Below are positions 1-9,088 of a DNA stretch of 35,220 nucleotides, piece after piece. Position numbers and translations under genes: made by a program. Below the pieces are notes generated by a model. That model was not told where the DNA came from. It was given only the letters and a program-made list of their open reading frames with translations, and did no database searches. Origin of the DNA: Clostridiales bacterium (GTDB taxonomy: Bacteria > Bacillota > Clostridia > Christensenellales > UBA3700); the NCBI GenBank assembly GCA_014799645.1, contig JAAVHQ010000029.1, positions 29,661 through 64,880 of the forward strand. The letters run 5' to 3'. The first letter of the stretch is position 1, and each line of letters starts with the position of its first letter.

Positions 1-645
1 ACGGGCGCGTGTTGGATATGCTATTTCAAAGCGTTGTCAATAGGCGACGCGTCAAAGGTCGCCGCAGTTGACAAGTCAAGCGTAGCGTTGTCAGTCTTGC
101 TCGCTATTATCATTTTCCCTGACGAGCGTACTCTTTGGTGGGTAAAACTCATTTGTCTTGCAGTAATCATTATTGGCACAATGTTAATGACGGATATTAA
201 GCGCGGCGACGATAAAAAGAAAATCGCGTGGCTTATTTTCGCGTTGCTATCGGCAATATTTTCGACGGCTACTTCCTTGCTTGGCAAGATAGGCACGGAG
301 AGTATTGATTCGGGCGCGGCGACAGCGTTAAGGACGTGCGTCATTTTGGTTATGGCTTGGCTAATCGTATTTTGCAAAAGAGAAGTCAAGTTTGTTAAGC
401 AACTCAATGGCAAAGAGATTTTATTTATCGTACTTTCGGGAATTTCCACGGGCGCGAACTGGTTCTGTTACTATTACGCAATTCAAAAAGGGCAGGTCAG
501 CGTAGTCGTGCCTATTGACAAAATGAGCATACTAGTTACCGTGGTTTTCTCGCTAATCGTATTCAAAGAAAAATTATCCGCAAAGGCGTGGATAGGTCTT
601 GTCTTGTTGACGGCGGGTACTGTTTGTATGGCAGTATTTACTTGA
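1..645 (+). CDS. EamA/DMT-family transporter, 5' end outside window
   Basis: Frame 1 is open from base 1 (TGACWICYFKALSIGDASKVAAVDKSSVALSVLLA...); hydrophobic helices and second EamA repeat ending LVLLTAGTVCMAVFT. Confidence 0.9.
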   Translation, partial: TGACWICYFKALSIGDASKVAAVDKSSVALSVLLAIIIFPDERTLWWVKLICLAVIIIGTMLMTDIKRGDDKKKIAWLIFALLSAIFSTATSLLGKIGTESIDSGAATALRTCVILVMAWLIVFCKREVKFVKQLNGKEILFIVLSGISTGANWFCYYYAIQKGQVSVVVPIDKMSILVTVVFSLIVFKEKLSAKAWIGLVLLTAGTVCMAVFT

Positions 646-660
646 CAATCAATCGACTGA

Positions 661-1085
661 TTAAACGGCTACCGTTACGGCAAGCCAAAGCCCAAGCAGA
701 GCGGAGATAAGAGTAGGTATAGCGATTGTTATACCTATTTTCAAAAAGTCCACGTAGCGGAATTTCACGTCGTACGCGCCCTTTTAAGCGTAGCGTTGGC
801 AAGATAACGGAAAAATCCCAATTCGTCTAAAAAGACTGACAGCACAGTCATAGAAATAAACAAAACGAGAATTTTCAAAGGATTGACGGAGTTGTCAGCG
901 ACAAGCGCGCTTCCCACGCTTTGCATATCTACCTGTCCGAAAATAAGCAAAATTGCAGCGCCGATAAGCGTAATTATCCAATACGTATCCAACTTTATTT
1001 TCCCTATTCTCAGCCTAGGAAAAAATATAATGCTCGCAATCATCGCAAGACATGTAAAACAACAAATCAAAATAGAAGCCAACAT
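661..1085 (-). pseudogene. Internally deleted ArsB/NhaD (SLC13/CitT-like) transporter remnant
   Basis: Minus strand 1085-765 encodes an N-terminal permease segment (...LDELGFFRYLANATLKRA); after a frame change near 785 the sequence reads a permease C-terminus (YDVKFRYVDFLKIGITIAIPTLISALLGLWLAVTVAV*) ending at 661; the middle of the protein is absent. Confidence 0.75.
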
Positions 1086-1185
1086 ATATTTATCTCGTGT
1101 ACGATTAAGTCCTTTTTACGCCGCTACAATCTTATCAAATCGCTATGCTTTTGTCAATGGTATTTAATGGAACAAATTCACTATA

Positions 1186-1341
1186 TTAAAAGAACAAAGT
1201 TGTGTACCAATTCCAAAAATCTTTAAGGTAAATCCAAGTATTATCTCCATGCACTGCGTATATGCAACAAATTTCAATTGCGATTACCGCAACAAACAAC
1301 AATATGCCGACAAATATAAACTTTAATATCTTTTTTTTCAT
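1186..1341 (-). CDS. 51-aa predicted single-TM protein, overlapping the upstream SLOG gene
   Basis: ATGA overlap with the stop of the 1850-1338 gene; translation MKKKILKFIFVGILLFVAVIAIEICCIYAVHGDNTWIYLKDFWNWYTTLFF*; below the ORF-track length cutoff. Confidence 0.55.
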   Translation of the reverse strand: MKKKILKFIFVGILLFVAVIAIEICCIYAVHGDNTWIYLKDFWNWYTTLFF

Positions 1342-1850
1342 TTATCCACTTTGCAAAGGTCTATAAGCAAGATAACTTTATTTTCTTTCTTTGCGTAGTT
1401 TATTGTGTACCACGTTCCGCCTTGTTCGATGCCGTTAAAAGCAGCAATGACAACGTTGCTTTTGTCTACCATATAGCGGTTACGCTTTAACATACATTCT
1501 GGGGTGTAACGCTCAGAAACAAGATTTATTTTATCCGCGCGTTTCAAAATGCTTTCATAGCGTAATTTGTCATAACTGTTCCATTTTAGAGTTTGGTTAG
1601 GGCAAGGAATAGCGCACTCCAAAGTGATAGGGTATTTATTTCGCAGTTTCAAAACAATTTCAGCAAAGTCCAAATCGACACCGATAGCCATGCCCGAAAT
1701 AAAGTTAGTAATTCCGTAATCGGTAATTGCAGACTTTATCTTTTCTTCAAGCATTAATAAATAGGCATTATGCTTTTGTTTATCAATACCATACTGAAAT
1801 GGAAAGCCTTTCGGTCTATGTCCTGTACAACAACAAGTTTGATTATTCAT
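1338..1850 (-). CDS. SLOG/YpsA (DUF1273)-family protein
   Basis: CCCTGHRPKGFPF start, ...FISGMAIGVDLDFAEIVL..., C-terminal GGTWYTINYAKKENKVILLIDL typical of the DprA/YpsA SLOG fold. Confidence 0.85.
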   Translation of the reverse strand: MNNQTCCCTGHRPKGFPFQYGIDKQKHNAYLLMLEEKIKSAITDYGITNFISGMAIGVDLDFAEIVLKLRNKYPITLECAIPCPNQTLKWNSYDKLRYESILKRADKINLVSERYTPECMLKRNRYMVDKSNVVIAAFNGIEQGGTWYTINYAKKENKVILLIDLCKVDK

Positions 1851-1957
1851 ATATTACTTCTTACCAATAGTATTTTATTACATTGTATCAAGTAGTTATT
1901 TAATTGTCAACCATATTAAAATATTAGTGTTAACACATAATATACGTGGGATGAATT

Positions 1958-2272
1958 ATGACGATTCAAGAAAGAATTTTAGAGCTTTTGGAAAAGAAGG
2001 GTTGGTCGAAATATAAGTTGGCACAAGAGGCGGGACTATATCAAACTACCGTCTATGATTGGTTCAATGACAAGAACTATACTCCCGATAGAAAATCAAT
2101 AGAATTGATTTGCGCTGCTATGGATATTTCTTTAACAGAATTTTATAGCGGAATAGATGAAGGCGACCTCGATGGTGAACAGATGCTTGTATTACAGTTA
2201 TTTGCAAAAGTGCCTAACGATAAAAAGAAGTTAGTATTTGAATTATTAAAATCAATGGGACAAGAAAATTAA
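1958..2272 (+). CDS. XRE-family HTH transcriptional regulator
   Basis: HTH_3 pattern: RILELLEKKGWSKYKLAQEAGLYQTTVYDWFNDKNYTPDRKSIELICAAMDISLTEF. Confidence 0.9.
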   Translation: MTIQERILELLEKKGWSKYKLAQEAGLYQTTVYDWFNDKNYTPDRKSIELICAAMDISLTEFYSGIDEGDLDGEQMLVLQLFAKVPNDKKKLVFELLKSMGQEN

Positions 2273-2282
2273 AGTACTCAAA

Positions 2283-2322
2283 TAAAAAAGCAAGAAGTTT
2301 GAAATTTCTTGCTTTTTTTTAA
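2283..2322 (+). terminator. Rho-independent terminator after XRE gene
   Basis: AAAAAAGCAAGAA-gtttgaaa-TTTCTTGCTTTTTTTT. Confidence 0.85.
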
Positions 2323-2411
2323 TTTTTATCCGTAACTTTTTCACTATTCGATATTACTTATTACTTTCCAAAATCAACAAGTGAATAGTGAAGAAGTAAT
2401 AAGTAAAAAGT

Positions 2412-2445
2412 AAATCGACAAGTCTTTTACAAGCCTTGTCGATTT
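2412..2445 (-). terminator. Hairpin downstream of tRNA-Thr
   Basis: Inverted repeat AAATCGACAAG...CTTGTCGATTT just 3' of the tRNA on the minus strand. Confidence 0.5.
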
Positions 2446-2448
2446 TGG

Positions 2449-2521
<73 letters not shown>

Positions 2522-2670
2522 ATATTCTATTGTTAAGTTAGTTATTACAGCGTCCTTGGCGGACGTGCGCTCCCGACTGCAAAAGTAACTTTGATTTTCA
2601 AATATACTTTTCGTCGTTGCAGTTCGCTTAGGCTAAAAACAATTATCAATTGTTTTTTTGACGCCACGCG

Positions 2671-2693
2671 CCTGCTGAGCCATAGCAGCATAT
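2671..2693 (-). repeat. Partial copy of the 5' end of tRNA-Thr (23-bp direct repeat of 2503-2525)
   Basis: CCTGCTGAGCCATAGCAGCATAT identical at both positions. Confidence 0.9.
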
Positions 2694-2792
2694 ATTTTTC
2701 GTTTGCTTAATCATTATAAATGAAAGAGAGTTGAGTGTCAAATATTTTTGCGATTAAATTGAAAATGACTTTTGCAAATCACTTTATAAACT

Positions 2793-2814
2793 AAGGCTCG
2801 CAAACGCGAGCCTT
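2793..2814 (-). terminator. Hairpin downstream of galU
   Basis: AAGGCTCGC-aaac-GCGAGCCTT. Confidence 0.55.
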
Positions 2815-2834
2815 TAATTATCTATATAGGTAAA

Positions 2835-3704
2835 TCACAGTTGAAGACTTTTGATATACGCTTTTAGTCCTTCGCTTAGTTTCTTATCGCGCAGACCGTA
2901 TTCGATTGTCGCTTGGATATAGCCGAGTTTGTCGCCCACGTCGTAACGTCTTCCGTCAAAGGTATATGCGTACGCGCCGGTGGAGTCGGCAATCGTCTGA
3001 ATTGCGTCGGTCAAGCAAACTTCGCCGTTGGGCATAGCGGGGGTCTTTTTCAACACGTCGAAGATGTCGGGCGTGAGAATATATCTGCCTATGCTCGCGA
3101 TAGTAGAGGGGAGTTTGTCGATAGGCGGTTTTTCGACGAGTTTGATTACTTCCGAATACCTGCCTTTCGTCGCGCCAGGTTGGACTATGCCGTACTTAGA
3201 CGCTTCCTCTCTCGGCACTTCTTGACAGCCGAGTATGATTTTGCCCGTGTTGTCATACGCCTCAATGAGTTGTTTAAGACAAGGCTTTTCGGGATTGTAG
3301 ATAATATCGTCGCCGTAGAGTACCGCAAAAGGCTCGTTGCCGACGAACGCTTCGGCTTCAAGCACAGCCATGCCGCTGCCGTTCATTTCCTTTTGACGGA
3401 CGTAATATATGTGCGCCATATTTGATATATCTCTGATTTGTTTGAAATATTCGTCCTTGCCGGCGCGGAGTAGAATTTGTTCCAACTCAACGGAAATATC
3501 GAAATGGTCTTCAATACACTTTTTGTTTTTTCCAAGGATAATAAGAATATCCGTGATACCGCTTTTTACCGCCTCTTCCACAACGTACTGCAAAGTAGGC
3601 GTGTCGACGATAGGCAACATCTCTTTTGGAATCGCCTTCGTCACCGGCAAAAATCTCGTTCCGAAACCTGCGGCAGGAATGACCGCTTTTCTGATTTGTG
3701 TCAT
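2835..3704 (-). CDS. galU: UTP--glucose-1-phosphate uridylyltransferase
   Basis: MTQIRKAVIPAAGFGTRFLPVTKAIPKEMLPIVDTPTLQYVVEEAVKSGI; full length. Confidence 0.97.
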   Translation of the reverse strand: MTQIRKAVIPAAGFGTRFLPVTKAIPKEMLPIVDTPTLQYVVEEAVKSGITDILIILGKNKKCIEDHFDISVELEQILLRAGKDEYFKQIRDISNMAHIYYVRQKEMNGSGMAVLEAEAFVGNEPFAVLYGDDIIYNPEKPCLKQLIEAYDNTGKIILGCQEVPREEASKYGIVQPGATKGRYSEVIKLVEKPPIDKLPSTIASIGRYILTPDIFDVLKKTPAMPNGEVCLTDAIQTIADSTGAYAYTFDGRRYDVGDKLGYIQATIEYGLRDKKLSEGLKAYIKSLQL

Positions 3705-3896
3705 AATTCTCCTTTTTTATTGCAAAAGTTCAATTATTATCGTTATTCTATTATATACTATTATATTGTATTTTACAAGTACATTGTTTATGAATAATAC
3801 AAAAGGAAATATTCATATTGAGCAAAATATAGGCTATGAGTAGATTTAAGCGAGAAATATTTTTTTGAAAATTTATCAAAAACAGTATAAAAACTA

Positions 3897-3949
3897 TTGA
3901 CAAGGGAAAAAATCGTGATATAATAAAACTAAGGTCAAAGAAAGTCAAA
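3897..3949 (+). promoter_or_regulatory. SigA-type promoter with CtsR operator
   Basis: TTGACA (3897-3902), 16 nt, TATAAT (3919-3924); then GGTCAAAGAAAGTCAAA (3933-3949), matching the CtsR heptad direct repeat; a further GGTCAAA overlaps the RBS near 3962. Confidence 0.93.
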
Positions 3950-3968
3950 CTTTTCAAAGGAGGTCAAA

Positions 3969-4424
3969 GTGGCGAATATATCCGACGAAATCGAGCAGTT
4001 TATACTCTCTATATGGAATGACGACGAAGAGCTCAAACTGTCGCGCAACGATTTGGCGCAGTATTTCAGCGTTGCTCCCAGTCAGATAAATTACGTGCTT
4101 GCGACCCGTTTTAGTTTTGACAAGGGCTATATCATCGAATCCAAACGCGGCGGCGGCGGTTGCATAACTTTGGTAAGAATAAGCGACGGCAAGGACGAGG
4201 TCTTGCAAGGTATCGTGCAGGAACTCGAAAGTATCGAGGCGTTGTCGTTCAACAGAGCCTGCAACTTCGTGCAGAGGTTGGAGCGCGAAGAGATAATAGA
4301 CGAAAAAGAGGGGGATATAATCAAGAGCGCGATAAGCGACAAAGCGTTGAGTTTTCCCACTCATTCGGCGAACGTCAGGAAAAACGTATTCAAGGAAATC
4401 CTTATTGGATTGATGAGGAGGTAA
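3969..4424 (+). CDS. ctsR: CtsR transcriptional repressor
   Basis: GTG start; ISDEIEQFILSIW...LSRNDLAQYFSVAPSQINYVLATRFSFDKGYIIESKRGGGGCI; operon context. Confidence 0.97.
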   Translation: MANISDEIEQFILSIWNDDEELKLSRNDLAQYFSVAPSQINYVLATRFSFDKGYIIESKRGGGGCITLVRISDGKDEVLQGIVQELESIEALSFNRACNFVQRLEREEIIDEKEGDIIKSAISDKALSFPTHSANVRKNVFKEILIGLMRR

Positions 4425-4426
4425 AA

Positions 4427-4906
4427 ATGCTGTGCGAGAGATGCCGTAAGAGAATGGCGACCACGTTTATGAAAGTCAATGGTTGCGACATGGAACTTTG
4501 CGAAGTATGCGCCTCGGGACTCAATATTTATTCGCCGATGATGGACTTTTTCGATATGTTGTTCGACTTTGACGACTATATTGACGAGAGGTACGAGGAA
4601 AGAGTTTGCCCCAACTGCGGACTTAGGGAAAGCCAACTAATCGAGGGATACAAATTCGGTTGCAGTAAGTGCTACGACGTCTTTGCCGACAAAGCCGACG
4701 AATATTTCAGAGAATTGCGCGGCGTAGAGTATAGAGGTAGATTTGCCTCGACCGCTTCCGCTCGCAAGCATAGATATTTGAAAGACGCTACGAAAGCCGA
4801 CTTACCGCGCTTGTACGAGATGTTGCAAATTCCGTCAATCAAGTCGGACAGCGCAAAGACGAAACTTATTATCGACAAGATAAAGGAACTCGAGGGGGGA
4901 AGATAG
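4427..4906 (+). CDS. mcsA: McsA zinc-binding protein arginine kinase activator
   Basis: ATG at 4427 after GAGGAGG; CxxC motifs CERC, CEVC, CPNC, CSKC; between ctsR and mcsB. The track ORF from 4160 is an upstream extension. Confidence 0.93.
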   Translation: MLCERCRKRMATTFMKVNGCDMELCEVCASGLNIYSPMMDFFDMLFDFDDYIDERYEERVCPNCGLRESQLIEGYKFGCSKCYDVFADKADEYFRELRGVEYRGRFASTASARKHRYLKDATKADLPRLYEMLQIPSIKSDSAKTKLIIDKIKELEGGR

Positions 4907-4907
4907 T

Positions 4908-5900
4908 ATGGTAAACGCGCATAATACGGTCATTTCCAGTAGAGTTAGATTGGCAAGGAATATCAACGGACTGCCTTTTCCGTCAAGGCTTCGAGGCAAC
5001 GAACCGAAATTGAAAGAACTGTATTCCAAGACGAAAGAAGTATGCGACGAGCGATTCAAAAACAAATTCTTCGGAGTGAGCAGTCTGTCGCCATTGCAAC
5101 TCGGGTCGTTGATAGAAAATCATTTGATTAGCCCTGCGCTGTGCGAAAACGAATTCGGCGCGGTGATCATCAGCGACGACAGGACTCTGTCTATAATGCT
5201 CAACGAAGAAGACCATTTGCGAGAGCAGTGCATACTCGGCGGATACAGATTGGACGAGGCTTATAGGACGGTGGAAAGCGTGGATATGGCTTTGAGAAAT
5301 AAGCTCGACGTCGCTTTCAAAATGCCGTACGGACACCTCACTTCCTGCCCGACGAATTTGGGCGCGGGAATGAGAGCGTCGGTAATGATGTTTTTACCCG
5401 CTATGGCGATAAACCATACGATAGATTTAGAGATAAGAAAGATGCGAGAGCGAGGAATTACGCTTCGAGGCGTCTACGGCGAAGGCTCGACGGCGGACGG
5501 GTATATGTACCAAATTTCCAATCAGTCGGCAGTGGGCATGAGCGAGGACGAAATACTTCAAATAGTAAAGAGCGAAGTCGCTAGGCTTTGCGAACTTGAA
5601 GAGCAAGCGCAACACAGTATTAAGAATGAAAATACGTTCGATAGAATTTGGCGCGCGTACGGACTTTTGAGATATGCGAAACAGTTGTGTCAAAAGGAAT
5701 TTGCCGACAATATCGCGCTTGTCAAACTCGGCGTAATTTACGGCTTGTTCGACATAGACATAGATATGCTCAACAAATTGATAAACGATACTCAAAAAAA
5801 TACGCTTATGCTGAATGAGCGAAGGGAACTCAACGCAAACAAGAGGGATCAAATACGAGCCCAAATGATAAACGAAAAATTGAAATTATACAGAATATAA
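4908..5900 (+). CDS. mcsB: Protein arginine kinase McsB
   Basis: VISSRVRLARNINGLPFPSRL..., LTSCPTNLGAGMRASVMMFLP, phosphagen kinase-like. Confidence 0.97.
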   Translation: MVNAHNTVISSRVRLARNINGLPFPSRLRGNEPKLKELYSKTKEVCDERFKNKFFGVSSLSPLQLGSLIENHLISPALCENEFGAVIISDDRTLSIMLNEEDHLREQCILGGYRLDEAYRTVESVDMALRNKLDVAFKMPYGHLTSCPTNLGAGMRASVMMFLPAMAINHTIDLEIRKMRERGITLRGVYGEGSTADGYMYQISNQSAVGMSEDEILQIVKSEVARLCELEEQAQHSIKNENTFDRIWRAYGLLRYAKQLCQKEFADNIALVKLGVIYGLFDIDIDMLNKLINDTQKNTLMLNERRELNANKRDQIRAQMINEKLKLYRI

Positions 5901-5915
5901 TAATGAGGTGATTTA

Positions 5916-8363
5916 ATGGAAGGATTTGATAGCGAAAGCTCTGAAATTATTGAAGTTGCTAAGGAAGCCGCAAGACGAAGCGGAGGCGTGTTGGGAACGG
6001 AACACATTATTTGCGCAATCTCGCTTTGCCCGAAGACCAACGCAGGCATATTGTTGTCCGAGTACGGTATTGACGACAATATCGTCGACCGCTTGCTCAG
6101 AAGCGACGGCACTATATACGATACCGTAAATTTCTCGCCTAGAGTAATAAGCGCGTTGGATAGAGCGAAGAAACTCAGCGAGGAGTGCGATTACAAGGAA
6201 GTCAAGTCGTTGGCGCTATTGAGCGCATGTCTTGAAGACAGGACTTCAATCGCTTGCAAGAGTTTGAGTTACTTTGGCGTTGACGGCGCAAAGATAAGCA
6301 GAGAAGCGGAGAGAATACTCTACAATACCGCCGTAAGACGCAACTTTGAACAAGCGCGCGCATCTTCTGCGGGCGGCAGTCCAAAGTATACGCCACCAGT
6401 CGAAGAAGAGGAAGATGACGACGATATTTTGGAAGGACTTGGCGAGGACTTGACCCAAAAGGCAAGGGACGGAAAACTCGACCCTGTAATCGGAAGAGAC
6501 AGCGAGATAAACAGAATTATCGAGATACTTTCGAGAAGAAAGAAAAACAATCCGATTTTGATAGGCGAACCGGGCGTTGGTAAGAGCGCGGTTGTCGAGG
6601 GATTGGCGCAAGCGATAGTCGAAGGCACAGTCCCAGAACTTCTCAAAAACAAGAGAGTATTTTCGCTCGATATGGCAAGTTTGCTTGCAGGTACGAAGTA
6701 TAGAGGCGAATTTGAAGAACGTCTTAAAAAAGCTATCGAAACGCTCAACAAAAGAGGGGACACGATACTCTTTATAGACGAAATTCACACGATAGTCGGC
6801 GCAGGCAGTACGGAAGGAAGTATGGACGCAGCGAATATTCTCAAACCTCAACTTGCGAGAGGCGAGTTGCAGACGATAGGCGCGACGACGTTGGACGAAT
6901 TCAGAAAGTATTTTGAAAAGGACAGCGCGTTGGAGCGTAGATTCCAGACTGTCGCCGTAGATCCGCCTTCGGTAGACGATACGATTACCATTTTGCACGG
7001 ATTGAAGAGCAAGTATGAAGAACACCACGGCGTAAAGATAGAGGACAGCGCAATAGTCGCCGCCGCAGTGATGAGCGACAGATATATCAACGACAGATTC
7101 TTGCCGGACAAGGCAATCGACCTCATTGACGAAGCGGCTTCAAGAAAGAGAATCAACGGCACGTTGTTGCCCGAGCATATTCAAGACGTTGAAAAGGATA
7201 TTCAAAGGCTCAACGAGGCTATCGACAGTTACGCAGAAATGAGGGCTTACGATAAGGCTGCCGAACTTGACGTTCAGCTCAAAGCCAAAGAAAAGAAACT
7301 TGCCGATTTGCGTAAAGGTTGGACGAAAGAAAGAGTGCGCGAAAGCCTCGTGATTGACGATTCCGACATCGCGAATATCGTATCTTCTTGGACGAAAATC
7401 CCCGTGACGAAAATCACCCAAACGGAGAGCGAAAAGTTGCTGGGTATGGAAGAAATTCTCAAAAAGAGAGTTATCGGTCAAGACGAAGCCGTCGAGGCTA
7501 TTTCCAGAGCGGTAAGAAGAGCGAGAGTGGGCATCAAAGACCCCAAAAGACCTATCGGATCGTTTATATTCTTAGGACCTACCGGTGTGGGCAAGACCGA
7601 ACTTTCAAAGGCGCTTGCCGAAGCGATTTTCGGCGACGAAAACCTCATCGTAAGAGTGGATATGTCCGAGTATATGGATAAGGTCAGCGTGTCCAAACTT
7701 ATCGGTTCTGCGCCTGGCTACGTCGGATTTGAAGAGGGCGGACAACTTACGGAAAAGGTCAGAAGAAAACCTTACTCCGTAGTCCTCTTTGACGAGATAG
7801 AAAAAGCCGACCCCGAAGTATTCAATTTGCTCTTGCAAATTCTCGACGACGGCGTGTTGACAGACTCGCACGGCAGAAAAGTCGACTTTAAGAATACGAT
7901 TATCATAATGACGTCGAATATAGGCGCAAGCGAGATAAAGGCAATGCCCGCGCTCGGCTTTGGAACTTCCGCCGACAACAGTTATGAGAATATGCGCGAG
8001 AACCAAATGCAAGCGCTCAAAAAGACGCTCAAACCCGAGTTTATCAACCGTATCGACGACATCATCATCTTCCGTCCGTTAGAGGACAAGGATATGTCCA
8101 CGATTTTGTCAATAATGGTAGATTCGCTTATCAAGAGATTGGACGAGAAAGATATCCATATCACCGTAAGCGCAAAAGCGCAAAAACTTATAGTCGAAAA
8201 GGGCGCTAATAAAGAATACGGCGCAAGACCGCTCAGAAGAGCGTTGCAAAGAATGGTCGAGGACGAACTCAGCGAAAGAATTCTCAGAGGCGAATTTGCA
8301 ATCGGCGACAAAATCGCAATCGACGAAAAGAACGGAGCGTTGACTTTTTCACCTGCGAAATAA
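5916..8363 (+). CDS. clpC: ClpC AAA+ unfoldase
   Basis: Clp N-domain, Walker [14 protein letters not shown] and [16 protein letters not shown]-like middle region, ...[20 protein letters not shown]. Confidence 0.98.
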   Translation: MEGFDSESSEIIEVAKEAARRSGGVLGTEHIICAISLCPKTNAGILLSEYGIDDNIVDRLLRSDGTIYDTVNFSPRVISALDRAKKLSEECDYKEVKSLALLSACLEDRTSIACKSLSYFGVDGAKISREAERILYNTAVRRNFEQARASSAGGSPKYTPPVEEEEDDDDILEGLGEDLTQKARDGKLDPVIGRDSEINRIIEILSRRKKNNPILIGEPGVGKSAVVEGLAQAIVEGTVPELLKNKRVFSLDMASLLAGTKYRGEFEERLKKAIETLNKRGDTILFIDEIHTIVGAGSTEGSMDAANILKPQLARGELQTIGATTLDEFRKYFEKDSALERRFQTVAVDPPSVDDTITILHGLKSKYEEHHGVKIEDSAIVAAAVMSDRYINDRFLPDKAIDLIDEAASRKRINGTLLPEHIQDVEKDIQRLNEAIDSYAEMRAYDKAAELDVQLKAKEKKLADLRKGWTKERVRESLVIDDSDIANIVSSWTKIPVTKITQTESEKLLGMEEILKKRVIGQDEAVEAISRAVRRARVGIKDPKRPIGSFIFLGPTGVGKTELSKALAEAIFGDENLIVRVDMSEYMDKVSVSKLIGSAPGYVGFEEGGQLTEKVRRKPYSVVLFDEIEKADPEVFNLLLQILDDGVLTDSHGRKVDFKNTIIIMTSNIGASEIKAMPALGFGTSADNSYENMRENQMQALKKTLKPEFINRIDDIIIFRPLEDKDMSTILSIMVDSLIKRLDEKDIHITVSAKAQKLIVEKGANKEYGARPLRRALQRMVEDELSERILRGEFAIGDKIAIDEKNGALTFSPAK

Positions 8364-8397
8364 TGTAATCAGCACACTACAATTTATTTTCAACAAC

Positions 8398-8428
8398 AAA
8401 GGCGAGGATTTGCAAATCCTCGCCTTTT
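8398..8428 (+). terminator. Rho-independent terminator after clpC
   Basis: AAAGGCGAGGATTTGCAAATCCTCGCCTTTT. Confidence 0.9.
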
Positions 8429-8447
8429 GTCAGTGATTTTTCTATAA

Positions 8448-8486
8448 TGTAAACTAAAGTTGACACTATGTAAACAAAAGTTGACA
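8448..8486 (+). repeat. Paired 18-bp motif, copy A: TGTAAACTAAAGTTGACA / TGTAAACAAAAGTTGACA
   Basis: Two units starting at 8448 and 8469 (21-bp period); same motif pair at 20431-20469. Confidence 0.9.
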
Positions 8487-8543
8487 AGAAGGGACTAGCA
8501 TTTCACGCATTGATGTGATAAAATATATATGGGGAGAGAAAAT

Positions 8544-9068
8544 ATGAAAAAGAAAATAGCAATAATACTTTTAGTAACAATACTTTTGACGTCGTGTATG
8601 GCGATACTTTGCTCATGTGCGCAAGAAGAGCCCGAACCAAGAGAGGTGGAATTGGAACTTATCAATCCGACGACGGGTGAAATAATTAAAGATGGAGATA
8701 CCATAGACTTACCAGAAGAGAAGACACCTATTGAAGTGCGTATAAAAGATAAAGAGACAGGCGAGTATTTGACAGACGACGATTTGCCAGAAAATACGGT
8801 TGATGATAGTTACATTACATCTTTTAATATACTCGATAATGAAGAACATCTTTACTTTGGGCGAGTGTATTATTACTGGCCGACTGTGGAAGATATAGAT
8901 AAAGCTTTTAATTGTAATTATTATGAAATGCAAATTTCTTTTGATTGTAGACCAGACGCCCCTATAAATCCACGCGAGTTTAAACGTAAATATAAAATGA
9001 AAACGGATTATGTAAGATTTTATATCAACAAGCCTTGGAGAGATGGGGACGATAGATATAATCAATAA
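8544..9068 (+). CDS. Putative lipoprotein, unknown function
   Basis: GGGGAGAG RBS then MKKKIAIILLVTILLTSCMAILCSCAQ, signal peptide with lipobox-like Cys; no recognised domain. Confidence 0.75.
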   Translation: MKKKIAIILLVTILLTSCMAILCSCAQEEPEPREVELELINPTTGEIIKDGDTIDLPEEKTPIEVRIKDKETGEYLTDDDLPENTVDDSYITSFNILDNEEHLYFGRVYYYWPTVEDIDKAFNCNYYEMQISFDCRPDAPINPREFKRKYKMKTDYVRFYINKPWRDGDDRYNQ

Positions 9069-9088
9069 TAAATGTGGAGAAAATACAA

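Noticed and set aside
883-1226. Plus-strand ORFs 883..1167 and 921..1226
   Set aside because: Antisense to the transporter remnant, with no RBS or domain support
6246-8012. Long antisense ORFs across clpC (for example 6246..7028, 7605..8012)
   Set aside because: Opposite strand of a well-conserved clpC; composition-driven spurious ORFs
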